DNA of 64,000 bases, taken from contig ONIH01000004.1 in the NCBI GenBank assembly GCA_900317825.1, forward strand, positions 62,001 to 126,000. Reading direction: 5' to 3'. Position 1 is the stretch's first letter; every line of letters starts with the position of its first letter. This document shows, one piece after another, positions 58,446 through 64,000 of this stretch. The position numbers and the translations under genes were made by a program. This stretch comes from an uncultured Lachnospiraceae bacterium (GTDB lineage: Bacteria > Bacillota > Clostridia > Lachnospirales > Lachnospiraceae). The notes under the pieces are model-generated. The model ran no database searches and was not told the DNA's origin. It worked only from the letters and a program-made list of their open reading frames with translations.

Positions 58446-60912
58446 GCTGAAAAGGTCCAAAGTTAATATTGAAATTCGGATTATAGTAGGGATCACCTTC
58501 TGAAAGCTCCTTTTCATACCTTTCCTGAAAGGTTTTTATCTCACCCTCGAATCTCCTTATCTTCTCAGGGTCATCCTCATAGCCTCTGGACTTTGATTCA
58601 TAATGATGCCAGATTGAAAACGCATTATAGACTACAAGCAGGTTTTTTCTTCTTACCTTCATACAATAGTCAATATCGTTGCATGACACTCTGAATGCCT
58701 CGTCAAATCCGCCCAATGACTCAAACAGGCTCCTGCGTGTCATCAGGCAGGCCCCGGTCACTGCACTGTAATCACAATTTAATAGTGCTCTCATCATATA
58801 GCCCGGTTGATCCTTATCTATACCTGTATTAATATGTCCTGCGAAGCCTCCAAAGCCTATAACTACTCCGGCGTGCTGAACAGTATCATCCTCATACAGA
58901 AGCTTTGCGCCTACCACTCCAACCTCAGGTCTTTCAAAAAAGCCTGCCATATTTGCAATGGAATCTTCCCTGATCAGTTCAGTATCATTATTGAGAAACA
59001 GCAGCAGATCTCCTTTTGCTTCCTTTTCTGCAAGATTATTTATCCTCGAAAAATTAAATGTCATTTTACCAAGGTCAACAATTCTTACATTATCATATTG
59101 TTTTTGCACATCAGAGTAATAGCTCTTTATCTTCTGAGAAGTGCTATTGTTTTCAGCAACGATTATCTCAAAATTTCTATACGTACTCTTCTCTTCTATA
59201 GAATCAATACATTGCTTCAGAAGATCACGCTGTTCATAATTCGGTATTATTATTGACAACAGCGGCTTACTTACAGGTTCATAATCCACCTCATACAGAC
59301 CATAGTTTGGTTTTTCCTGCATCCTGACCTTTGCCCTGATATGACTTCTTTCAAGATGAGACTCTATTGCCTTCTGCCCGGCAATATATGCATATTTTTT
59401 ACTCTCCGGATCAAGCGCTGTAGATCCCGGAAGCATTCTCCAATGATACAGTACCTTTGGAATATGCATAATAGGACCTGTCTTTTCTGCGACTCTCAGA
59501 ATCATATCGTAGTCCTGTGCTCCATCAAACTCGCTTCTGAAGCCACCTGTTTCATCCAATACAGACCTTTTTACAACAAAAAAATGCGTTATATAATTAT
59601 GACTTCTAAGCAGATCCAGATTGAAATCCGGTTTCATATTAGGATCTATATAAGTCTTTCCCTTTGTGTCATATTTATCCTCATCGGTATAGAAAGCCAC
59701 AGGCTTTTCAGTATTATTGATTGCTTTTACCACCTCGTATAAAGCGTCTGGTTCAAGCAGATCATCGTGGTCGAAGAGTCCGACAAAATCACCGTTTGCA
59801 AGCTCAAGTGCTTTATTCGTATTCCCTGATATACCATAGTTTTTATCAAGGAAAGTCACCTTTACTCTCTGGTCATGTTCCTGTATTTCATCAAGCAGTT
59901 TCCTTGCTGGTGCGCTTTCATCTCCAGCAAATGCTATACAAAGTTCCCATCTGTTATAGCTCTGTTGCTCAACAGAATCAATTGTTGCCTTAAGAAGATC
60001 CACATTTGTATTATATGCAGGTACTATAATACTTATAACAGGCTCACAGGCAAATCTTACCTGTTTCTGGGCTTCAAGATGATCAGGAGTTATTCGATGA
60101 GTTCTGAACCACTGATCATAATCATATCCGCCACTATATGAAAAGACTGTCTTCAGCGTTTTTGAAAGTCCAAAGGTCCTTACATACTTAAAAAACTTCT
60201 TAATATTCTTTCTGTTTATATTCTTTATCAGTCTGCCAAAGCCTCTCTTATCTGTACTTGTATAAGGAACCGCTTCAATTGCCCTATCCTTATCTGATGA
60301 AAAGGTTATTATATCACTGTTTTTTCTGGAACTCTCGAATGAAATAATAAATCCAGCGTTCTTTTCATCTTTATTGATCAAGCCCAGCCTGTAAAGGTCA
60401 TTTCTGAAGATCCTTCTGATATTGCATGGAAGCTCTTTTTTCGTGTGCCTATCCATAACTGATATACTGACAGGTACATGATTCAAGGAATACACCCATC
60501 CCGTAACCGATGTATTCCCTTTCTTATCATGTGTTTCATTATCAATGGCATAAACAATTGTATCATATGAGATAATATGATCTATAGCCTTCTTATCCAT
60601 TGACAGTATCACAGTATTGCCAGAGTGTATTTCCAGCTGGCTTATATACTCGCAATCATTCATCTGGATCCTGAAGCCAGAGTTGATAAGTCCCTCTGTC
60701 TGATGGAAATATCTTCTGTCCACGTCAGGACGAGCAACTGTTTTTATCTTAACATCCTGCTGCTTTCCGTTAATATAAAGAGTGATAGCCTCAGGCATAC
60801 CATTCTCATTAAATGCCCATCCGCTTACTGTTAATACATCATGATCGGGCAGTCTATTTATTTTTAATGCATCGATTGAATTTCTTGGCTTCAATTTGTT
60901 CTTCCTTATCAC
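58438..60912 (-). CDS. Large glycosyltransferase with two GT2 domains
   Basis: An 824-residue cytosolic/peripheral enzyme. It begins with a GTG and an N-terminal region of about 270 residues with two small beta domains (VSGWAFNENGMPEAITLYI and VTGWVYSLNHVPVSISVMD), typical of multi-domain GT2 proteins of surface glycan clusters. GT2 domain 1 (about 292-520) has ISIIVPAYNTNVDLLKATID and FDHDDLLEPD. GT2 domain 2 (about 560-800) has LLSIIIPNYEQRDLLKQCID and LFLNNDTELI, with the C-terminal acceptor motif CNDIDYCMKVRRK. It should add two sugars to a lipid-linked chain, such as a rhamnan or O-antigen-like polymer. The first 115 bases are part of a duplicated segment. Confidence 0.9.
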   Translation of the reverse strand: MIRKNKLKPRNSIDALKINRLPDHDVLTVSGWAFNENGMPEAITLYINGKQQDVKIKTVARPDVDRRYFHQTEGLINSGFRIQMNDCEYISQLEIHSGNTVILSMDKKAIDHIISYDTIVYAIDNETHDKKGNTSVTGWVYSLNHVPVSISVMDRHTKKELPCNIRRIFRNDLYRLGLINKDEKNAGFIISFESSRKNSDIITFSSDKDRAIEAVPYTSTDKRGFGRLIKNINRKNIKKFFKYVRTFGLSKTLKTVFSYSGGYDYDQWFRTHRITPDHLEAQKQVRFACEPVISIIVPAYNTNVDLLKATIDSVEQQSYNRWELCIAFAGDESAPARKLLDEIQEHDQRVKVTFLDKNYGISGNTNKALELANGDFVGLFDHDDLLEPDALYEVVKAINNTEKPVAFYTDEDKYDTKGKTYIDPNMKPDFNLDLLRSHNYITHFFVVKRSVLDETGGFRSEFDGAQDYDMILRVAEKTGPIMHIPKVLYHWRMLPGSTALDPESKKYAYIAGQKAIESHLERSHIRAKVRMQEKPNYGLYEVDYEPVSKPLLSIIIPNYEQRDLLKQCIDSIEEKSTYRNFEIIVAENNSTSQKIKSYYSDVQKQYDNVRIVDLGKMTFNFSRINNLAEKEAKGDLLLFLNNDTELIREDSIANMAGFFERPEVGVVGAKLLYEDDTVQHAGVVIGFGGFAGHINTGIDKDQPGYMMRALLNCDYSAVTGACLMTRRSLFESLGGFDEAFRVSCNDIDYCMKVRRKNLLVVYNAFSIWHHYESKSRGYEDDPEKIRRFEGEIKTFQERYEKELSEGDPYYNPNFNINFGPFQLG

Positions 60913-61039
60913 ATCCGGATCTTTAATGTCTCTTTGTCTTTATCAGGGCTCAGTCCTACTGACATTTTAAAACCATGCTTCTGTATCTACCGTTTCCGTA
61001 GATCATATCTTTAAACACCCCTTCTTCTTTAAATCCCAT
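60835..61039. repeat. Duplicated segment, copy A (with 61774-61990, copy B)
   Basis: The 5' end of the GT gene, its leader and the 3' end of an acetyltransferase gene occur twice, 939 bp apart. About 120 bp (60841-60960) differ at one or two positions; the acetyltransferase part is more diverged. Confidence 0.9.
60956..61039 (-). pseudogene. 3' fragment of a GNAT acetyltransferase
   Basis: 27 codons (GFKEEGVFKDMIYGNGRYRS, then MVLKCQ and stop) match the C-terminus of the intact acetyltransferase at 61895-62395 at most positions. The rest of the gene is missing. It marks one edge of the duplicated segment beside the inserted toxin-antitoxin pair. Confidence 0.85.
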
Positions 61040-61097
61040 TTGCTTATTATAACATTTGCTGTTGGCTCTTTTTCACATACTCATGATCATGTCGTAT

Positions 61098-61415
61098 TCA
61101 CTCACCATCAAACAGAACCCTCATATAATCACTCGCTCCGTATAGAACTCTTATAATCTCTATATATGTGCTATGAATCCTATAAAAAGCATAGTATTTC
61201 TTATATACTACAAAATACATCCCCGTTGGATGCTCATTATAAAGAAGTGGAATACCTGTCTTAGGATACCCAGCCTTTTTACTGATGGCTTGCCTTATTC
61301 CATCCACATAATTCTGTGCTGTATCTATATCAGCGGATACATCAAACACCTCTGACCATATCTGATCCAGATCATCCAATGCAGCATGCGTATATTTTAC
61401 TGGACTACTGTTCAA
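61098..61415 (-). CDS. ParE/RelE-superfamily toxin
   Basis: A 105-residue small basic-acidic mixed protein: KYTHAALDDLDQIWSEVFDV at the N-terminus, AISKKAGYPKTGIPLLYNE in the middle, and YYAFYRIHSTYIEIIRVLYG at the C-terminus. This is the ParE/RelE fold pattern (helical hairpin, four-strand sheet). ParE poisons gyrase and RelE cuts mRNA on the ribosome; the sequence does not decide which. It overlaps the antitoxin gene by 11 bases and shares its promoter, the standard order with antitoxin first. Confidence 0.88.
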   Translation of the reverse strand: MNSSPVKYTHAALDDLDQIWSEVFDVSADIDTAQNYVDGIRQAISKKAGYPKTGIPLLYNEHPTGMYFVVYKKYYAFYRIHSTYIEIIRVLYGASDYMRVLFDGE

Positions 61416-61698
61416 TTGCGTGCTCCTTTAGATATTTTTCCCTGCGTATCCTGAAATGCTCACTAACTTCATCATCTGTAAGAAGATCCTCATTCTCCCC
61501 AGATCTGATACCCTTATTCAGTTCGGATAACAGCTCTACCATTGCATTTGCTTTTTCATACTTGTCATCATCCTCTATACTATGTATGCTGTATATCCCC
61601 TCACCATTTCTAGTCAGATAAACTGGTGAGCCAGGCGATACCTTATCTAATACCTGTCCATAGTTACGCAGATCTGATACTGGTTTTATTACTGGCAT
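61405..61698 (-). CDS. Phd/YefM-family antitoxin
   Basis: A 97-residue antitoxin. Residues 1-50 (PVIKPVSDLRNYGQVLDKV, then GSPVYLTRNGEGIYSI) are the Phd/YefM DNA-binding fold. The C-terminal half is acidic and helical (EKANAMVELLSELNKGIRSG), the part that wraps the toxin. It should repress its own promoter together with the toxin. AAGGAGG precedes the ATG. It lies in the 730-bp segment inserted between two copies of a duplication. Confidence 0.9.
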   Translation of the reverse strand: MPVIKPVSDLRNYGQVLDKVSPGSPVYLTRNGEGIYSIHSIEDDDKYEKANAMVELLSELNKGIRSGENEDLLTDDEVSEHFRIRREKYLKEHAIEQ

Positions 61699-61722
61699 AA
61701 GCTTACCTCCTTATCTGAATAC

Positions 61723-61751
61723 ATTGTATCATCCTTCGATATATCATTCAA
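61723..61751 (-). promoter_or_regulatory. Promoter of the antitoxin-toxin operon
   Basis: TTGAAT (61746-61751), 17-base spacer, TACAAT (61723-61728) on the minus strand, 25 bp before the antitoxin ATG. The -35 overlaps the end of the GT gene fragment. Confidence 0.75.
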
Positions 61752-61851
61752 CATATTTTACGAAAGCTCTTCGTACATCATGATCTGGCAGTCTATTTAT
61801 TTTTAATACATCGATTGAATTTCTTGGCTTCAATTTGTTCTTCCTTATCAC
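61744..61851 (-). pseudogene. 5' fragment of the GT gene
   Basis: A 35-codon frame that begins with the same GTG and the first 26 residues as the glycosyltransferase (KNKLKPRNSIDVLKINRLPD, one difference), then diverges at RRAFVKYVE and stops. It is the abandoned start left on the far side of the inserted toxin-antitoxin pair. Confidence 0.85.
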
Positions 61852-61990
61852 ATCCGGATCTTTAATGTCTCTTTGTCTTTATCAGGGCTCAGTCCTACTG
61901 ACATTTTAGACATGCCATAAAAACCATACTTCTGTATCTTCCATTCTGATAGATCATATCCTTGAATACTCCCTCTTCCCTGAAACCTAT
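61774..61990. repeat. Duplicated segment, copy B
   Basis: The partner of copy A (60835-61039); it includes the end of the intact acetyltransferase gene and the truncated GT start. It has 12 extra bases near the acetyltransferase stop. Confidence 0.9.
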
Positions 61991-62395
61991 TTTTCTATAG
62001 CTTCTTATAGCGGCCGTATTATCTTCAAATACACGGAGAAATATCCTATGCAATCCTAAGCTGTTGAAGCCATAATCCAACAGCAGTTTGCCTGCCATTG
62101 TTCCATATCCTTTTCCTCTGGCATCATCTTCTCCAATAAAGATGCCAAATTCCGCACTTTTATTTGTGCTGGAAATATCCCTGAGATAGCATGAGCCTAC
62201 TGCCCTATCAGCAGCCTCGATAATGAATTGAGCCACTTCGCCCGTATCTACTTTCGTATGCAGCCAATGCAGATGTCCTTCTCTGGTAAAATCCTCCTGA
62301 TAGACAAAATTCTTCTTTACCTTTTTATTATTACGCCATTTCACTATTTTATCAGTATCCTGTTCATTTATAGGCCTGATAGATATATTACTCAT
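61895..62395 (-). CDS. GNAT-family N-acetyltransferase (PseH/RimJ-like)
   Basis: A 166-residue acetyl-CoA transferase: RPINEQDTDKIVKWRNN (N-terminal GNAT strand), SAEFGIFIGEDDARGKGYGT with the acetyl-CoA R/Q-x-x-G-x-G loop ARGKGYGT, and NTAAIRSYRKIGFREEGVFK near the C-terminus. This is the RimJ/SpeG-like group often found in sugar clusters, where it acetylates an amino sugar made by the neighbouring aminotransferase. The start ATG 62395 has GGAG ten bases upstream; an in-frame ATG at 62404 is too close. It overlaps the GT2 gene by eight bases. Confidence 0.87.
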   Translation of the reverse strand: MSNISIRPINEQDTDKIVKWRNNKKVKKNFVYQEDFTREGHLHWLHTKVDTGEVAQFIIEAADRAVGSCYLRDISSTNKSAEFGIFIGEDDARGKGYGTMAGKLLLDYGFNSLGLHRIFLRVFEDNTAAIRSYRKIGFREEGVFKDMIYQNGRYRSMVFMACLKCQ

Positions 62396-63341
62396 TGTCA
62401 GCATTCTCCAGATTTATAGTATCTTTGATAACGTACTGCGGCGAGTCATTAATACACATATATATTCTTCCCACATACTCACCAATAAGCCCCAGTATTA
62501 TCATTATAAGACCAGTTGAAAAAAGTATTACAGCCATAATCGAGCTATATCCCATCGGTACAGCTGGTTCTATTAGCTTTTTGACTATTATGATTATTCC
62601 ATATACAAAACCGATGACCGCAAATAAAAAACCGGCTACTGCCGCGAATCTCAGAGGCTTAACAGAAAACGCTGTAAGCCCATTGATAAATAGGGACAGT
62701 GACCTTCTGAATGTAAAACCCGTAGTATTATCATCTGCCCTTGATCTCTCATCCATTACAACAGTCTTAATATTTCTGGTAACTCTTAGTATTAAGCCTT
62801 CCAGATAAGGATATGGATTCTTGTAATTTGTTATTTCATCAGCTATATATTTTTTCATAATGCTGAAATTTTCAAATCGCAACCCCTTTTCCTTATCAAG
62901 CATTTTCTCAGACATCCAGGAATTAATAAAGCTTCCTATTCTTTTTCCCCTTGACTCCTTCTTGTCTGTATATTCCGCTGTACTGACGTCATATCCTTCA
63001 TTCTCTACCGGTTCAAGAAGCCTCCATAGCTCCGTAACCGGACACTGAAAGTCATCATCTAAATTAACAATATACGCTCCTTTTGCCACTGCAAATCCAG
63101 CTAATATTGCCGAGTGTTTTCCCATATTTTTCGCAAAGTCTATTACTTTTACCCTGCAATTCTTTGCCGCAATAAGTGAAAGCACTTTATATACATTATC
63201 TGGTGAGCAATCATTTACAGCGATGATTTCATAATCATATTCAGGTCTCTCTGAAACCACTTCTATAATCTCATCTATTACGCTTCTTATAGTATGTTCA
63301 CTTCTATAGCATGGAATAACAAAACTCAGCAAAGTACTCAT
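62388..63341 (-). CDS. GT2 polyprenyl-phosphate glycosyltransferase (DPM1/ArnC-like)
   Basis: A 317-residue membrane-linked enzyme. The GT2 domain (1 to about 225) has LLSFVIPCYRSEHTIRSVID, EIIAVNDCSPD, and the metal-binding IVNLDDDFQCP. Two transmembrane helices follow (AAVAGFLFAVIGFVYGIIII and SSIMAVILFSTGLIMIILGL), then IGEYVGRIYMCIND, the DPM1/GtrB-like ending. It transfers a sugar to undecaprenyl phosphate. It overlaps the aminotransferase by four bases (ATGA) and the acetyltransferase by eight, so the three are co-expressed. Confidence 0.92.
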   Translation of the reverse strand: MSTLLSFVIPCYRSEHTIRSVIDEIIEVVSERPEYDYEIIAVNDCSPDNVYKVLSLIAAKNCRVKVIDFAKNMGKHSAILAGFAVAKGAYIVNLDDDFQCPVTELWRLLEPVENEGYDVSTAEYTDKKESRGKRIGSFINSWMSEKMLDKEKGLRFENFSIMKKYIADEITNYKNPYPYLEGLILRVTRNIKTVVMDERSRADDNTTGFTFRRSLSLFINGLTAFSVKPLRFAAVAGFLFAVIGFVYGIIIIVKKLIEPAVPMGYSSIMAVILFSTGLIMIILGLIGEYVGRIYMCINDSPQYVIKDTINLENADNE

Positions 63342-64000
63342 TTATCAAAAAACCCTTTAATAGTATCAACTACCTTTTTTCTGTCCGTATTCGTTAAACC
63401 ATAATACAATGGCAGCCTCACCAGTCGCTCGCTTTCTCTTGTGGTATATATATCCTCTCCAGCAAATCGTCCGAACTTATATCCTGCCGGTGCCGAATGT
63501 AATGGAATATAATGAAATACGAGCATAACTCCTCGTTTCTTACAATAATCAATCAGCGCTGTCCTCTCCTGCAGATCCCTGCACTTCATGTAATACATAT
63601 GTGCATTATGCTCACAGTACTCAGGTAAAAATGGGAGCTCTACCTTTCCTGACGCTGCCAGATCCTGAAGCTGCTCATTATAGTAATTCCATGTCTCCAT
63701 TCTATCTTTTTCTATTTTATCAGCCGACTCCAACTGAGCCCATAGATATGCCGCATTAAGCTCGCTCGGAAGGTAACTGTCCCCGAAATCGACCCAGGTA
63801 TACTTATCCACCTGACCTCTGAAAAATTTTGCACGATTTGTTCCTTTTTCACGAAGTATCTCTGCCTTTTCGTTGTACTCCCTGTTATTTATGACAAGAG
63901 CTCCGCCCTCGCCCATAGAGAAATTCTTCGTCTCGTGAAAGGAATAGCATCCGAAATCTCCTATGGTTCCCAGATATCTGCCCTTATACTTACTAGTCAC
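63338..64000 (-). CDS. wecE: DegT/DnrJ sugar aminotransferase (RffA/WecE-like), 5' end outside window
   Basis: The C-terminal 220 residues of a PLP enzyme that aminates a nucleotide-linked keto-sugar, such as dTDP-4-keto-6-deoxyglucose. The PLP Lys is in SFHETKNFSMGEGGA (residue 25 of this fragment), the exact RffA/WecE motif. NAHMYYMKCRD and the terminal VRLPLYYGLTNTDRKKV match the family. The first visible codon is an internal GTG, so the true start lies beyond 64000. The product sugar would be acetylated by the GNAT protein and used by the GT2 enzyme downstream. Confidence 0.92.
   Translation of the reverse strand: MTSKYKGRYLGTIGDFGCYSFHETKNFSMGEGGALVINNREYNEKAEILREKGTNRAKFFRGQVDKYTWVDFGDSYLPSELNAAYLWAQLESADKIEKDRMETWNYYNEQLQDLAASGKVELPFLPEYCEHNAHMYYMKCRDLQERTALIDYCKKRGVMLVFHYIPLHSAPAGYKFGRFAGEDIYTTRESERLVRLPLYYGLTNTDRKKVVDTIKGFFDK

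Overview
The window reads as a chromosome segment of a flagellated, low-to-mid GC Gram-positive anaerobe of the Clostridia, most likely Lachnospiraceae. The basis is gene content and order: the hup-rqcP-divIC-tilS-hpt-ftsH block, paired glgC/glgD subunits, an archaeal/eukaryal-type ProRS, two tandem flgK genes behind a sigma-D promoter, and strong AGGAGG ribosome binding sites. No rRNA, tRNA or CRISPR array was seen. Nearly all genes lie on the minus strand.

Layout: 1-4.3 kb is a late flagellar operon (flgM, flgN, two flgK paralogues, the second cut by the window edge). At 4.4-6.8 kb a HAD phosphatase carries at its 3' end a 1.6-kb IS200/IS605-like element without transposase. It encodes a complete IscB (RuvC/HNH RNA-guided nuclease) preceded by a structured omega-RNA (HEARO) region. 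From 6.8-15.8 kb is an accessory zone: unknown and secreted proteins, a maltose acetyltransferase-like gene, an AAA/DUF4143 ATPase, a TetR regulator with an in-frame G9 tract, a large Big2 surface protein, and a local family of palindromic repeats seen only here. 15.8-22.1 kb holds mreB, uvrA and uvrB, and the uvrB-uvrA gap hides a compact type I toxin-antitoxin locus built like Fst/par. 22.2-32.4 kb has a transporter, an ECF sigma/anti-sigma pair, pth, glgCD, alaX, a glycosyltransferase and a radical SAM protein.

32.5-49.7 kb is one nearly gapless minus-strand gene train running from rqcP through divIC, tilS, hpt, ftsH, a GH13 amylase, an EF-G-like GTPase fused to a NYN nuclease, yhaO/yhaN-like genes and a lipase-like protein to an EAL-domain protein whose GGDEF tail is broken. 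49.7-56.1 kb has hup, phosphoglucomutase, a CCA-adding enzyme fused in frame to a PEGA lipoprotein, and proS. A 220-bp GC-rich palindrome follows. 56.4-64 kb is an amidase plus a surface-polysaccharide cluster (flippase, glycosyltransferases, acetyltransferase, sugar aminotransferase) into which a Phd/ParE-type toxin-antitoxin pair has been inserted between two copies of a 0.2-kb duplicated segment.

The most notable items are the IscB/omega-RNA locus, the par-like toxin-antitoxin pair between uvrB and uvrA, the CCA-lipoprotein fusion at an A7 tract, and the GTPase-NYN fusion. All assignments are from reading the sequence; no database search was run.
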